The notes under the pieces: model-generated | The model's input: the letters and a program-made list of their open reading frames with translations, nothing else | What the model was told of the DNA's origin: nothing | Databases searched by the model: none | NCBI GenBank assembly: GCA_002798295.1 | Contig: NWQT01000025.1 | Span: 1-64,000, forward strand | Reading direction: 5' to 3' | Length of the DNA stretch: 64,000 bases | Origin: Lysobacteraceae bacterium NML07-0707 | GTDB lineage: Bacteria > Pseudomonadota > Gammaproteobacteria > Xanthomonadales > Xanthomonadaceae | Made by a program: the position numbers and the translations under genes | Shown: positions 43,250-52,240 of the stretch, in pieces | How the letters are laid out: each line of letters starts with the position of its first letter | Numbering within the stretch: the stretch's first letter is position 1

Positions 43250-43811
43250 CAGCGACTGGATTCTTGCCAGGCTGGCGCGCCCGGCGCCGATGCAGACCGA
43301 TTTTGTCGAGTTACGCAGCTCGCGGCTTTTGAAAAAACCTTTGCGCATTTCCGGGCAATATCGCCGACCGGACGAAAACACCCTGGTGCGCGAAGTGCGC
43401 GCCCCCTATGCAGAAGTCACCACCATTGGCCAGGGGCAGGTGAGCATTGCCCGTGGCAATGGCCAAACACGCCGCGTGCCGCTTGCCAGAGTGCCGCAGT
43501 TGGCCGGGATTCAGGCCAGCTTTGGCGCCTTGCTGGCAGGCGATGCGGCCACCATCAAGCGCAGTTTTGCCCTGCAAACCCAAGGCAGCCGCGAGGCCTG
43601 GCAAATGCGCATGACACCCAACGACGCGGCCATGAAACAGCATCTGCAAGACATCACCCTGCATGGCCGCGGCATGGAACTGCGCTGCATTGAAACCCGC
43701 GCCGTGGCGGGCGAAGAAGTCCAGCGCACCCTGCTGGCCAGCGCCGCCCGCACCCTGCCCGCCAACGCCAGCGACGCGCAAATCAGAAGCCTGTGCCATA
43801 ACGGTAGTTGA
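43146..43811 (+). CDS. LolA-like outer-membrane lipoprotein carrier protein (pigment cluster)
   Basis: The 221-residue protein has a signal peptide (MMQIKPRRRMTLPCSAVLCA, then ALLAPMAQA). A LolA-like beta-barrel fragment follows, with FVELRSSRLLKKPLRISGQYR and PDENTLVREVRAPYAEVTTIGQG, and a C-terminal region with SREAWQMRMTPND. This is the usual partner of aryl-polyene export to the outer membrane. The start lies inside the acyltransferase gene. The C-terminus has two cysteines (LRCIE, SLCHN) that may form a disulphide. The ATG at 43149 is an alternative. Confidence 0.85.
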   Translation: MMQIKPRRRMTLPCSAVLCAAALLAPMAQAGSNIDSDWILARLARPAPMQTDFVELRSSRLLKKPLRISGQYRRPDENTLVREVRAPYAEVTTIGQGQVSIARGNGQTRRVPLARVPQLAGIQASFGALLAGDAATIKRSFALQTQGSREAWQMRMTPNDAAMKQHLQDITLHGRGMELRCIETRAVAGEEVQRTLLASAARTLPANASDAQIRSLCHNGS

Positions 43812-43909
43812 TACCTGCATCCGGTCTGCGGCAATGACACCGCAGCTCCCGTCCCGATGCGGTCATTTTGCGCGCCGCGTTGCGGCATCGCAGGATTCCA
43901 GAGCCGCCA

Positions 43910-44101
43910 TCACTGCTCGGCTGCTTCGAGCTGTTGTTGGCGCTGTGCTGCGCCTTGCTGTTGCAATGTCTCTACGGATTTGGCCTTGTCCAGCGGCTGC
44001 TGAATATGCTTACTCAACTGGTCGCGGCTTTCTTCTGGTGGCGCAGAGTTTGCACAGGCGGTCAATACAAGAGCAGCGGTAATCAGGGCAAAACGCTTCA
44101 T
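43910..44101 (-). CDS. Small predicted lipoprotein
   Basis: The 63-residue product has a lipoprotein signal ([16 protein letters not shown], lipobox LTAC) and a mature part rich in glutamine and glutamate that ends in a coiled-coil-like [16 protein letters not shown]. The family is not recognised. It is antisense within the pigment region, divergent from the SDR gene, and may be unrelated. The plus-strand frame over the same stretch is poorer in protein-like features. Confidence 0.6.
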   Translation of the reverse strand: MKRFALITAALVLTACANSAPPEESRDQLSKHIQQPLDKAKSVETLQQQGAAQRQQQLEAAEQ

Positions 44102-44162
44102 GGCGGTGTTTCAGGACGATGCGCCATTATCATGGCAGGCGGATGTTTCTTTGGAAGATGCA

Positions 44163-44939
44163 ATGAGTATGCTGCGTTGGCGGCTGGATGGGCAATTGGC
44201 CTTGGTGACTGGTGCCAGTGCAGGGATTGGCCGGGCGATCAGTGCCGAGTTGATGGCGCTGGGCGCCACGGTATTGATGAGCGCCCGTGATGAGGATGCG
44301 CTAGAAATGGCGCGTGCGGAGTTGGAAGGCGAAATCACGGGGGCGCAGGCCTATGCCTTTGCTGCTGATGTATGTGACCCAGATGCGCGCGCTGCCTTGA
44401 TGGACTGGGCGGCGGGCTTTACTGGCACGCTCAATATCCTCATCAATAATGCTGGCGGAAATTTGAGCCGTGCCGCCAATGACTATGCCGAAGGCGAATG
44501 GCGCGAGATTTTTGAAACCAATGTTTTCAGCGCGTTTGAGATGTGCCGTCTGGCGCATCCTCTGCTGATTCGTCATGCGCAATCGGCCATCGTCAATGTT
44601 GGCAGTGTTTCCGGCATCACCCATGTGCGTACTGGTGCGCCCTATGGCATGAGCAAGGCGGCATTGCACCAGATGAGCCGCAATCTGGCGGTGGAATGGG
44701 CCGAAGATGGCGTGCGGGTCAACACCGTTGCACCCTGGTATATCCGCACCCGGCGCACTTCACCCAGATTGGCCGACCCGGACTATCTGGATGAGGTGTT
44801 GCTACGCACGCCGATGGGGCGGATTGGTGAGCCGCATGAGGTGGCTGCCCTGGCGGCATTTTTATGTCTGCCTGCGGCTTCTTACATCACTGGGCAGTGC
44901 ATCGCGGTGGATGGAGGCTTTCTGGTTCATGGCTTCTGA
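44163..44939 (+). CDS. Short-chain dehydrogenase/reductase, tropinone-reductase-like
   Basis: The 258-residue SDR has the TGxxxGxG motif [16 protein letters not shown] near residue 17, NNAG at about 98, catalytic S then YGMSKAAL (YxxxK) near 158-162, and the C-terminal [17 protein letters not shown]. It might be the ketoreductase of the polyene cycle or another cell SDR; aryl-polyene ketoreductases usually resemble FabG. ATG 44163 follows TTGGAAGATGCA; earlier in-frame starts from 44100 are unlikely because they antisense the lipoprotein start. The next gene overlaps by 11 bp. Confidence 0.8.
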   Translation: MSMLRWRLDGQLALVTGASAGIGRAISAELMALGATVLMSARDEDALEMARAELEGEITGAQAYAFAADVCDPDARAALMDWAAGFTGTLNILINNAGGNLSRAANDYAEGEWREIFETNVFSAFEMCRLAHPLLIRHAQSAIVNVGSVSGITHVRTGAPYGMSKAALHQMSRNLAVEWAEDGVRVNTVAPWYIRTRRTSPRLADPDYLDEVLLRTPMGRIGEPHEVAALAAFLCLPAASYITGQCIAVDGGFLVHGF

Positions 44940-45408
44940 TACGCCAGCTCCGTGGTGGGTGCGGATGACATCGCCCGTGCATTTTTTACTGGCGCTCGTG
45001 CTGGCTTTGGGCTTGCAACAATTTTTTGGTTTGCCGGTCTTCAGCGGCAATTGGCAGCATGTCAGTCATGTACTGGGGACGTTGCTCGCCAATATTGGCC
45101 TGTTGCTGGCACTGTGGTGCATCTGGCTGTTCTGGCAGCGGCGTACCACCTTGATGCCGGGAGGCTCGCCCAGCCGCTTGGTGATTCGCGGCCCGTACCG
45201 TTATTCACGCAATCCGATGTATCTGAGTCTGGTGTTGAGTTATCTGGGGCTGGCCTTGATGTTGGATGTGCCCTGGGGCTGGCTGACCGGTATGGCGGCA
45301 CTGTGGTTGCTGCACAACAGGGTCATTCCACACGAAGAGGCGGTACTGCGTACCCAGTTTGGCCGCGACTATGACGACTATCAACAGCGCGTGCGACGCT
45401 GGTTATAG
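44929..45408 (+). CDS. Isoprenylcysteine/phospholipid methyltransferase-like (PEMT/ICMT) membrane protein
   Basis: The 159-residue protein has four hydrophobic segments and the family C-terminal signature [20 protein letters not shown] near residue 90, then [27 protein letters not shown]. Such enzymes methylate lipids, isoprenoids or O-aryl groups with SAM. Methoxylation is known for xanthomonadin-type polyenes, so a role here is possible but unproved. Its start overlaps the end of the SDR gene by 11 bp in another frame. Confidence 0.82.
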   Translation: MASDTPAPWWVRMTSPVHFLLALVLALGLQQFFGLPVFSGNWQHVSHVLGTLLANIGLLLALWCIWLFWQRRTTLMPGGSPSRLVIRGPYRYSRNPMYLSLVLSYLGLALMLDVPWGWLTGMAALWLLHNRVIPHEEAVLRTQFGRDYDDYQQRVRRWL

Positions 45409-45413
45409 CGGCT

Positions 45414-46067
45414 TCATGGTGTTTCGGGATTGGCGCAGCGGGTGGTATTCATCACTTGCTGGGTGCGGCGGTAAAGCGCGTTGGCCTTGGCGGCGATATC
45501 CGGGTTTTCCAGCCGCACCATGGATTCGGCCTGGCGGTTGTATTCATTCCATGCCGTGCATAGCTCTTCGTCCGGAATGCGGTCGCAATGGTCTTCGCGC
45601 ATCTGGCAGGCTTCGATGCCGCCCGTGTTGACAGTGCTGCCATCAATGCCTTGCACCTGCAGGGGTTCGCAGCGCTTGGGCGGATGGCCGTCTTCATTCA
45701 AATAACTGTTCTTGCCGCCCCAGGTGCGGCAGCGGTATAGCGGCGGTGGCGGCAGTGGTTCACGCTTGCTTGCCATCACCGGCTCAGGTGCAGGTAGCGC
45801 CGGGGGCTGGGTGGCAGGTGCAGGTTCAGCTGCCGGAGCAGGTTGCGCAGGGGGAGTTTCAGGCATGGGCGGCGACAAGGGCGCAGCAGGGATTTCCATG
45901 CGCCGCGCCTGTTGTTGCTGGCCTTTGCTGCAAGGTTTGCCGTTCTGCAAGGTGACAATGCCTGCGGCATCCACGCAGCGGTAAATGATGACACTCTGCT
46001 GTGCTCGCGACGTCTGGCCGGTCAGCAATATCAGCAGGACAAGCAGGGGAAGGGAGGGGTGCTTCAT
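45414..46067 (-). CDS. DUF4124 domain periplasmic protein (second of a tandem pair)
   Basis: The 217-residue product has a signal peptide (MKHPSLPLLVLLILLTGQTS, then RAQQ) and an N-terminal DUF4124-like segment (IIYRCVDAAGIVTLQNGKPC). A long proline/alanine-rich linker of about 50 residues follows, and then a cysteine-containing C-terminal part (YRCRTWGGKNSYLNEDGHPP onward). The function is unknown. It overlaps the preceding paralogue by 1 bp (TGATG), so the two are translationally coupled. The pair shares the cysteine pattern but not the linker. Confidence 0.75.
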   Translation of the reverse strand: MKHPSLPLLVLLILLTGQTSRAQQSVIIYRCVDAAGIVTLQNGKPCSKGQQQQARRMEIPAAPLSPPMPETPPAQPAPAAEPAPATQPPALPAPEPVMASKREPLPPPPLYRCRTWGGKNSYLNEDGHPPKRCEPLQVQGIDGSTVNTGGIEACQMREDHCDRIPDEELCTAWNEYNRQAESMVRLENPDIAAKANALYRRTQQVMNTTRCANPETP

Positions 46068-46759
46068 CAACGGTTGCATTGCTGGGATTGTTGCTCAATA
46101 AGTGTAGATTCGCGCTCTAGTTCGCGGCGCTCGCTGGGCATGGCATGCGGATAGCGGCGACGGATATAGGCGCGGCGTTCGTCAAAATGCATGCAGGTTT
46201 CGGCTTGGGTGAGCGCAACACAGGGATCATGCACCCAAGTGCCGATACCGGCCAGCGGATATTCATGACTCATGCGGATATCGGCAGTGCCAAGCACTTG
46301 CCGACCGGAATCGATGCGCACATGGCCGTGACGGCTTTGATATCGCACGCTGGCATGGTTATTGGCAATGCGTACTGGCGGATAGGTTTGGTAGTCGGGC
46401 AGCTCCACCCATAACGGCTGCCAGCGCAGCTTGCCTTGCGGCGTTTGGCTGTGATAGCGGCTGCCATCAGGCGCAGTGCATTGATAGATTGGGCGTAGCG
46501 GCATATAGGTCACCACAGTTTGCGTGACGGGTGCAGTGGCAGGTGGGGGCGCTGCCGTTTGCGGCATCGGGCGTGGTGGCGACTTGCTCGGGCGGAGCAT
46601 CGCCCGGATTTTCTGCTTCTCACTGGCAAGGCAGGGGGTATCGCGCAGGGTCAACTGGCCTTTGTCATTGACGCAGCGATACACGGTCAGCTCATCAGCG
46701 TTTGCCGAAAGCGCAGCCGGGAATGCACAGCATGCCAAGAACCAGAAAAGTAAGCGCAT
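46067..46759 (-). CDS. DUF4124 domain periplasmic protein (first of a tandem pair)
   Basis: The 230-residue protein has a signal peptide (MRLLFWFLACCAFPAALSAN) and a DUF4124 domain (ELTVYRCVNDKGQLTLRDTPC). A proline-rich linker follows, and then a second repeat-like region (IYQCTAPDGSRYHSQTP). The C-terminal part is charged (RRAYIRRRYPHAMPSERREL). It is first in a coupled pair with the gene at 45414. DUF4124 proteins are common in xanthomonads but have no assigned role. Confidence 0.78.
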   Translation of the reverse strand: MRLLFWFLACCAFPAALSANADELTVYRCVNDKGQLTLRDTPCLASEKQKIRAMLRPSKSPPRPMPQTAAPPPATAPVTQTVVTYMPLRPIYQCTAPDGSRYHSQTPQGKLRWQPLWVELPDYQTYPPVRIANNHASVRYQSRHGHVRIDSGRQVLGTADIRMSHEYPLAGIGTWVHDPCVALTQAETCMHFDERRAYIRRRYPHAMPSERRELERESTLIEQQSQQCNR

Positions 46760-46812
46760 GGGTGCATGATGCCCTGCGGCGTTAGCCTGGGAAAGTGTTG
46801 GCTTGCGGGTGT

Positions 46813-47388
46813 TCAGCCTGCGCCGCGCAGGGTTTGGCCGCTGATGGCGTCACGAATGGTGCTGGGGTTGGGGTGTCCGCCGGTTTCGCCGGCAAGCAGG
46901 GCATCGACGGCGGCGATCAGTGCCGGGTCGATGGCTGTGCGCGAAGTCGGGGCGGCTTGTCCAGAGAAATTGGCGCTGGTGGAAACTACCGCGCCGCCAA
47001 AGGCGCGGCACAGGGCGATGACCTCGGGGTGTGCGCAAACCCGCACGGCAATGCCGCTATGTGCGCCGCGAATCCAGTCAGGGGCAGTGGCGCTTGCAGG
47101 CACTATCCAGGTATGGGCGCCTGGCCAGCTCTCCCGCACGGCGGCTTGTTGCGCTGGTTCAAGGCGCTGCATGTCGATAAATGGGGCAAGCTGGGCTTCA
47201 TCGGCGGCCACCAAAATCAGCCCTTTGTCCAGCGGGCGCTGTTTGATGCGCAAAAGCCGTTGCACGGCGGCCTGATTGCGCGGGTCGCAGCCCAGTCCCC
47301 AAACCGCCTCGGTGGGGTAAAGCAACAGGCCGCCATCAGCCAGGATACGGGCGGCCTGCTGGGTGCTGATGGCGCTGTTGTGCATCAT
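46813..47388 (-). CDS. tsaC: L-threonylcarbamoyladenylate synthase (TsaC/YrdC/Sua5 domain)
   Basis: The 191-residue enzyme makes threonylcarbamoyl-AMP from threonine, bicarbonate and ATP for t6A formation at tRNA position 37. It has the YrdC pattern: GGLLLYPTEAVWGLGCDP, then RIKQRPLDKGLILV, the RxGIAVRVCAHPEV region and VVSTSANFSGQAAPTS. Length fits the bacterial short form TsaC. It lies 15 bp downstream of topA, with the same orientation, a common pair in gammaproteobacteria. Confidence 0.93.
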   Translation of the reverse strand: MMHNSAISTQQAARILADGGLLLYPTEAVWGLGCDPRNQAAVQRLLRIKQRPLDKGLILVAADEAQLAPFIDMQRLEPAQQAAVRESWPGAHTWIVPASATAPDWIRGAHSGIAVRVCAHPEVIALCRAFGGAVVSTSANFSGQAAPTSRTAIDPALIAAVDALLAGETGGHPNPSTIRDAISGQTLRGAG

Positions 47389-47403
47389 GCGCTGTTGAGC
47401 AAA

Positions 47404-49860
47404 TCAGAACGGCGCATCACCGTCATCTGCGACTTTTTTGCTGGCGGTTTTCTTGCTTGCGGCCTTTTTGGTGGCTGCCTTCTTGGTTGCCGTTTTTTTG
47501 CTCGCAGCTTTTTTGGCCGGGGCTTTTTTCGCTACGGTCTTGCTGGCGGCCTTCTTACCCCAGCCCTTGCGCACCGGCTTGCCGGTTTCGGCCAGCATTT
47601 GCGTGGCCTCGGCCAGTGTCAGGGTTTTGGGGTCGCGGTCTTTGGGGATTTTGCCGTTCATCTGGCCATCGGAGACATACGGACCAAAGCGGCCATTCAA
47701 GATCTGCACATCGCTGCCTTCCCATTGCAGGATGATGCGGTTGCGGGCGATTTCTTCTTTTTCTTCGATCAGTGCTACGGCGCGCTCGAAGGTGATGGCG
47801 TAGGGGTCGTCTTCTTTTTTCAGGCTGGCATAGGTGCTGCCGCGCTTGGCAAAGGGGCCAAAGCGGCCGATGCCGACGCTGACCATCTCGCCATTGGATT
47901 CGCCCAGCTGGCGCGGCATTTCAAACAGTTTCAGCGCCGCTTCCAGGGTGATGGAGTAAATGCTTTGTCCCGGTTGCAGTGAAGCAAACCGGGGTTTTTC
48001 TTCATCATCGACACTGCCGATTTGCACCATCGGCCCGAAGCGGCCAATGCGGGCGCTGACTTCCTTGCCGCTGGCCGGGTCAAGCCCCAGCACGCGCGCG
48101 CTGCCGGCATCGGTGCGGTCGAGGCTTTCGGTCTTGTCGGCCACCAGCGCCTTGAACGGCCCCCAGAATTTTTCCATCAGCGGAATCCAGTCTTCCTCGC
48201 CGCGGCTGACGGCATCGAGGTCGTCCTCCATGCGCGCGGTGAAGTCGTAATCCACATAGCGGGTGAAGTGCGCGGAGAGGAATTTGCTGACTGCGCGGCC
48301 GACATCGGTGGGGCGGAACGCGCGGCCTTCGAGCTCGGCGTACTGGCGGAACAGCAAGGTCTGGATGATGGAGGCATAGGTGGAGGGGCGGCCAATGCCG
48401 TATTCCTCCAGCGCCTTCACCAGCGAGGCTTCGGTATAGCGCGGCGGTGGCTGGGTGAAGTGCTGCTGCGCCTGCACGGCGGCCAGCGGAATGTTTTCAC
48501 CCGGCTTCATGGCCGGCAGTTTGCGGCCTTCGTCATCGTCTTCGGCGCTTTTCTGGTCCTTGCCTTCCTCGTACACGGCCAGGAAGCCGGGTACGACCAC
48601 GGTGGTGCCGCTGGCGCGGAAAGCATGGCGGCTGCCGGCGGCCAGCTCCACGGTCATGGTATTGAGTGTGGCCGGAATCATCTGGCAGGCGATGCTGCGC
48701 TTCCAGATCAGCTCATACAGGCGGCGTTCGTCATCGGACAGGAAGCGCGCCACCTGTGCCGGGGTGCGCAGGGCGGAAGTGGGGCGAATCGCCTCGTGCG
48801 CTTCCTGGGCGTTCTTGGACTTGGTCTGGTAGAAGTTCGGCTTGTCCGGCAACGAGGCCATGCCGAAGTCGCGCGCAATCACGTCGCGGATTTCGGCGAG
48901 CGCGTCTTGCGAGAGGCTCACCGAGTCGGTACGCATATAGCTGATCAGGCCGACCGTGCCTTCCTCGCCGATATGGATGCCCTCGTAGAGTTTCTGCGCC
49001 ACCTGCATGGTCTTGCGGGTGGTGAAGCCGAGCTTGCGTGCGGCCTCCTGCTGCAAGGTCGAAGTGGTGAACGGCGGCGCCGGGCGGCGTTTGCGCTCGC
49101 GGCTGGCAACATCGGTGACATGCAGAACGCCCTGGGCGTCGGCCAGAATGCGGCTGCGCGCCGCTTCTGCGGACTGGCCATCGGTCAGGGTGAATTGCTC
49201 GAACTTCTCGCCATCGAGCTTGCTGAGCTTGGCGCTGAAGTGCTGCGAAGGATGCGCGCAGTCGGCCTCAATCGTCCAGTATTCGCGCGCCTGGAAGGCT
49301 TCGATTTCTTCCTCGCGCTCGACAATCATGCGCAGCGCCGGCGACTGTACCCGCCCCGCCGACAAGCCGCGCTGCACCTTGCGCCACAGCACCGGCGAAA
49401 GGTTGAAGCCCACCAGATAGTCCAGCGCACGGCGCGCCTGCTGGGCATCCACCAGCGGTGTGGAAATCTGCCGTGGCTGGGCGATGGCCTCGCGTATGGC
49501 GCGCGGGGTGATTTCGGTAAACACCACGCGGTGCAGCGGCTTGTCTTTCAGCAGCTTTTTTTCTTTCAGAATTTCGGCGATATGCCAGCTGATCGCCTCG
49601 CCCTCGCGATCGGGGTCGGTGGCGAGGTAAATATCGTCGGCCTCGCGCGCGGCCTTGGCGATGGCGGCGACGTGCTTTTCGTTTTTTTCGATGAGGTCAT
49701 AGCGCATCGCAAAACCATGCTCGGGGTCAACTGCGCCTTCCTTGGGCACCAAGTCACGCACATGGCCATAGCTGGCCAGTACCTGGAAATCCTTGCCCAG
49801 ATACTTGTTGATGGTTTTGGCCTTGGCCGGGGATTCCACGATAAGCAGATGCTTGGACAT
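47404..49860 (-). CDS. topA: DNA topoisomerase I
   Basis: The 818-residue type IA topoisomerase relaxes negative supercoils. It has the Toprim block LLIVESPAKAKTINKYLG with ATDPDREGEAISWH, the strand-passage region GRVQSPALRMI and the active tyrosine in GLISYMRTDSVSLS (about residue 312). Instead of cysteine zinc ribbons the C-terminal part carries three GRFGP repeats (GRFGPMVQIGS, GRFGPFAKRG, GRFGPYVSDG). The last 60 residues are a lysine/alanine tail of AAKK-type repeats, likely binding DNA and rRNA. It precedes tsaC by 15 bp. Confidence 0.96.
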   Translation of the reverse strand: MSKHLLIVESPAKAKTINKYLGKDFQVLASYGHVRDLVPKEGAVDPEHGFAMRYDLIEKNEKHVAAIAKAAREADDIYLATDPDREGEAISWHIAEILKEKKLLKDKPLHRVVFTEITPRAIREAIAQPRQISTPLVDAQQARRALDYLVGFNLSPVLWRKVQRGLSAGRVQSPALRMIVEREEEIEAFQAREYWTIEADCAHPSQHFSAKLSKLDGEKFEQFTLTDGQSAEAARSRILADAQGVLHVTDVASRERKRRPAPPFTTSTLQQEAARKLGFTTRKTMQVAQKLYEGIHIGEEGTVGLISYMRTDSVSLSQDALAEIRDVIARDFGMASLPDKPNFYQTKSKNAQEAHEAIRPTSALRTPAQVARFLSDDERRLYELIWKRSIACQMIPATLNTMTVELAAGSRHAFRASGTTVVVPGFLAVYEEGKDQKSAEDDDEGRKLPAMKPGENIPLAAVQAQQHFTQPPPRYTEASLVKALEEYGIGRPSTYASIIQTLLFRQYAELEGRAFRPTDVGRAVSKFLSAHFTRYVDYDFTARMEDDLDAVSRGEEDWIPLMEKFWGPFKALVADKTESLDRTDAGSARVLGLDPASGKEVSARIGRFGPMVQIGSVDDEEKPRFASLQPGQSIYSITLEAALKLFEMPRQLGESNGEMVSVGIGRFGPFAKRGSTYASLKKEDDPYAITFERAVALIEEKEEIARNRIILQWEGSDVQILNGRFGPYVSDGQMNGKIPKDRDPKTLTLAEATQMLAETGKPVRKGWGKKAASKTVAKKAPAKKAASKKTATKKAATKKAASKKTASKKVADDGDAPF

Positions 49861-49896
49861 CGAAATTACTCAAGAAATTCTTAAAACGCGCAGGGA

Positions 49897-50781
49897 TTAT
49901 GCCTGTCCGGCAAGGGCAAACATGGTCGCCAGCATGGCGAACAAGAAAACCACTACAAGCAAGACGGCATAGATGCCCAGCACCACTTTGCTGACAGTAT
50001 CAAGACCGCGGGTTTGCAGCTCCGGGCGCGGGCTATAAGCCCATTTGTCGACTACCAGGGTGCTGCACATCATGTCGTGCAGGGCACGCTTGCGCTCGGT
50101 AAAGGCAGCGACGACAAGGCCGATGCCCAAAGTGAAAAGGCAGACAAAGATGAAGGCGAAATAGCGCCAAAAACCGCGCCAGAAGCTGATGCGCTCGCCA
50201 TTGTTGCCAGCCACCTTGATGCCGCAGGCCATTTTGCCGAGCGTGGCCTGCGCCGGGCGCGACTGCATCCAGCCATAGTAAATGGCGTGCAGGGTGTAGA
50301 GCAGCGGATACAGACCCAGCATCAGCCAGGTGAAGGTGCTTTCCTGCCCGCTTGGAATATCGCCAGCCAATGCGGCCAGCGAAAAGCCGGCAACCAGCAT
50401 GACCGGAATAAGGATGATGTAGGACAGCGTGCCGACCACCAGGCTATCAATCACATTGGCGGCCACGCGCCGCCAGAAACCGGCATAGACGATATCGCCG
50501 TGGTTGATATCGGTAGAGGCTGGCGCAATGGTTGCCTGTGCAGGCAGTGGTGCAGCGCCCTGGGGGATGCCAGCAGGCAGAAGCTCAGCCAGGGTGTTGA
50601 GTGCCTGCCAGTCACTCATGCCGTTTTTCCAGACCAGGGTATCGGCAGGCAGCAGGCCGCTCTGAACCTGGGCGAGCAACTGTTCGCGCCCAAGCGGGCC
50701 TTGTTGCTGACGCTGGGCATCGACATAGAACCATTCGGCGGCGTTTGCGGTATCGGGGGTTGGGGTGGTGTGTTCGTTCAT
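49897..50781 (-). CDS. GYF_2-RDD domain membrane protein
   Basis: The 294-residue protein begins with a GYF_2 domain (WFYVDAQRQQQGPLGREQLL, then LVWKNGMSDWQAL) that may bind proline-rich peptides. An RDD membrane domain follows (about residues 95-250), with the name-giving pattern YAGFWRRVAANVIDSLV and a later KRALHDMMCSTLVV. It has four or five helices and a C-terminal hydrophobic anchor. The function is unknown. It stands just downstream of the GYF_2-pilin-like gene with an 8-bp gap, so both share a GYF_2 module and an operon. The frame to 50847 is longer but its start is not supported. Confidence 0.82.
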   Translation of the reverse strand: MNEHTTPTPDTANAAEWFYVDAQRQQQGPLGREQLLAQVQSGLLPADTLVWKNGMSDWQALNTLAELLPAGIPQGAAPLPAQATIAPASTDINHGDIVYAGFWRRVAANVIDSLVVGTLSYIILIPVMLVAGFSLAALAGDIPSGQESTFTWLMLGLYPLLYTLHAIYYGWMQSRPAQATLGKMACGIKVAGNNGERISFWRGFWRYFAFIFVCLFTLGIGLVVAAFTERKRALHDMMCSTLVVDKWAYSPRPELQTRGLDTVSKVVLGIYAVLLVVVFLFAMLATMFALAGQA

Positions 50782-50789
50782 GGCAGGTG

Positions 50790-51563
50790 TTAGTTTTTGC
50801 AGCTGCTGGGCAGGTATCGGTCGGCTACGGTGGAACCGCACAGCCATTGACCATTGTCGGCATCATAGGCCAGCCACAGTTCCTCATTGTCGAGTTTGGG
50901 GCTGCCAAAGCCGGTCAGGGTGGGGGCGATGATGCATTCGTACTGATCTTCGTCAGTATCGATGCCGACATAGACATCGGTGATGTTGGGTTCGATGAAG
51001 GCATCGCGCTCGGGAATGCCGGCCTCGCCATTGTCCGGGCAGCGGCCATGCTCGGCATAAAAGGCAGCAACCGATTGTTGGTAGGGCTGGAGCGAGGCAA
51101 TGGTGTTGGCGATCTTCGCGCGCAGCGTGTGGTCCTGATAGGCCGGTAGGGCGATCGCAGCCAGGATGCCGATGACCGGAATGGCCACCAGACCCAATAC
51201 CAGCGCCACCACCAGCGCAATCAGGCAGCCTTTGTTTTTCTTTGCTGGCGGCATCGGCGCGATGGCAGCCGGGGGCGGCGGTGGCTGTAATGCCTCTGGC
51301 GCTGGCGCTGGCGCGGCGGTGGTCGCCATGTCTGCGCTTCCAGGGCGGGCATTACCGCTGTCCGGCGCGGGCAGCGCCAGCACCTCATGAAGCGGCTGCC
51401 ATGTGCTCATCCCGGCCTTCCAGACCAGACTCTCGCGCCTTAGCTGGCCTTGTCTGAACAAGGCCAGCAATGTGTCATGCTCAACCGGGCCTTGCTGCTG
51501 CTGCCTGGCATCGGCGTAGAACCATTCGGCAGTTGCCGGGGGAATGGCGGGCGGCGGCGTCAT
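50790..51563 (-). CDS. GYF_2 domain fused to a type IV pilin-like helix
   Basis: The 257-residue protein has an N-terminal GYF_2 domain (AEWFYADARQQQQGPVEHDT, then LVWKAGMSTWQPL), a proline-rich linker, and a hydrophobic helix GCLIALVVALVLGLVAIPVI followed by GILAAIALPAYQDHTLRAKI. That last block is the conserved N-terminal helix of type IV pilins. A pilin-like C-terminal domain with cysteines follows. No usual prepilin leader precedes the helix, so it is probably not cut by the prepilin peptidase. ATG 51563 follows AGGA at 7 nt. It is likely a membrane-bound regulator or pseudopilin-like protein. Confidence 0.7.
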   Translation of the reverse strand: MTPPPAIPPATAEWFYADARQQQQGPVEHDTLLALFRQGQLRRESLVWKAGMSTWQPLHEVLALPAPDSGNARPGSADMATTAAPAPAPEALQPPPPPAAIAPMPPAKKNKGCLIALVVALVLGLVAIPVIGILAAIALPAYQDHTLRAKIANTIASLQPYQQSVAAFYAEHGRCPDNGEAGIPERDAFIEPNITDVYVGIDTDEDQYECIIAPTLTGFGSPKLDNEELWLAYDADNGQWLCGSTVADRYLPSSCKN

Positions 51564-51577
51564 TGCGGTTTCCTGAA

Positions 51578-52222
51578 TCACTCGGTGGCGGCAGCTTCGA
51601 TGCCGCGCGCCTTGCGCCAGCGCGCCAGCGCTTCTTGCTGTTGGCTGTCCAGCAGGTGGCGCTCGGTTTGCTGTTGCTGCTGCATCTGCATGGCATCGAC
51701 AAGGGCGGCCCGTTGCGCCTGGATGTCCTGGCTGAGTTTTTCATTGACCGGCTTGCCTTCCAGCTCCAGGTTAGCGGCAGTACGCATCAGTTGCAGCAGG
51801 CTCTTGCGCTGGGTGCTGATGGTCATCTCACTGGTTTTCAGGCTTTCATCCACCAGCTCATAACGCACTTTGAAGGCATGCCGCAGCGCGTCTTCGCTAT
51901 CGTAGGATTCGGCCAGTGCCGTATCCGAGCGCTTTTGCGCGGCAATCCTTTCGGCTTCCTGGCGGCGTGCCGCCTCTTGCGCGGCAGCCTCAGCCTGTTC
52001 GCTGGGCGAGAGCATACGCCCGAGCCGGGCAGCGGGCATGCCGGTGCGGCTGCTGATTTCGGTGCGGGCGCTATTGACCGCAGAAGCAGGCAGGGCATCG
52101 CCGCAGACTTTGCGACCGCCTTCATCCCAGCAATAGAGTTTTCGCTCGGCAGGCTTGTCTTGCGCGACAGCCGGCAAGGCAGCAAACAGTGCGGCGAGCA
52201 TCAGAGAGCGGGTGATGGACAT
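51578..52222 (-). CDS. Periplasmic coiled-coil protein with DUF4124-like N-terminus
   Basis: The 214-residue product has a signal peptide (MSITRSLMLAALFAALPAVA) and a short cysteine-containing segment (KLYCWDEGGRKVCGDALP) like DUF4124. A long alpha-helical region follows, rich in alanine, glutamine and arginine (about residues 70-205, with MQMQQQQQTERHLLDSQQQ), predicted coiled coil. No function is known. It is transcribed just upstream of the GYF_2-pilin gene and 18 bp after pyrE, in the same direction. Confidence 0.7.
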   Translation of the reverse strand: MSITRSLMLAALFAALPAVAQDKPAERKLYCWDEGGRKVCGDALPASAVNSARTEISSRTGMPAARLGRMLSPSEQAEAAAQEAARRQEAERIAAQKRSDTALAESYDSEDALRHAFKVRYELVDESLKTSEMTISTQRKSLLQLMRTAANLELEGKPVNEKLSQDIQAQRAALVDAMQMQQQQQTERHLLDSQQQEALARWRKARGIEAAATE

Positions 52223-52240
52223 GGGCTTGACCTCAAGGGG

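Noticed and set aside
43868-44290. Plus-strand frame over the small lipoprotein and start of the SDR
   Set aside because: It has no domain and no ribosome-binding site; the lipoprotein signal on the other strand and the SDR motifs are more convincing.
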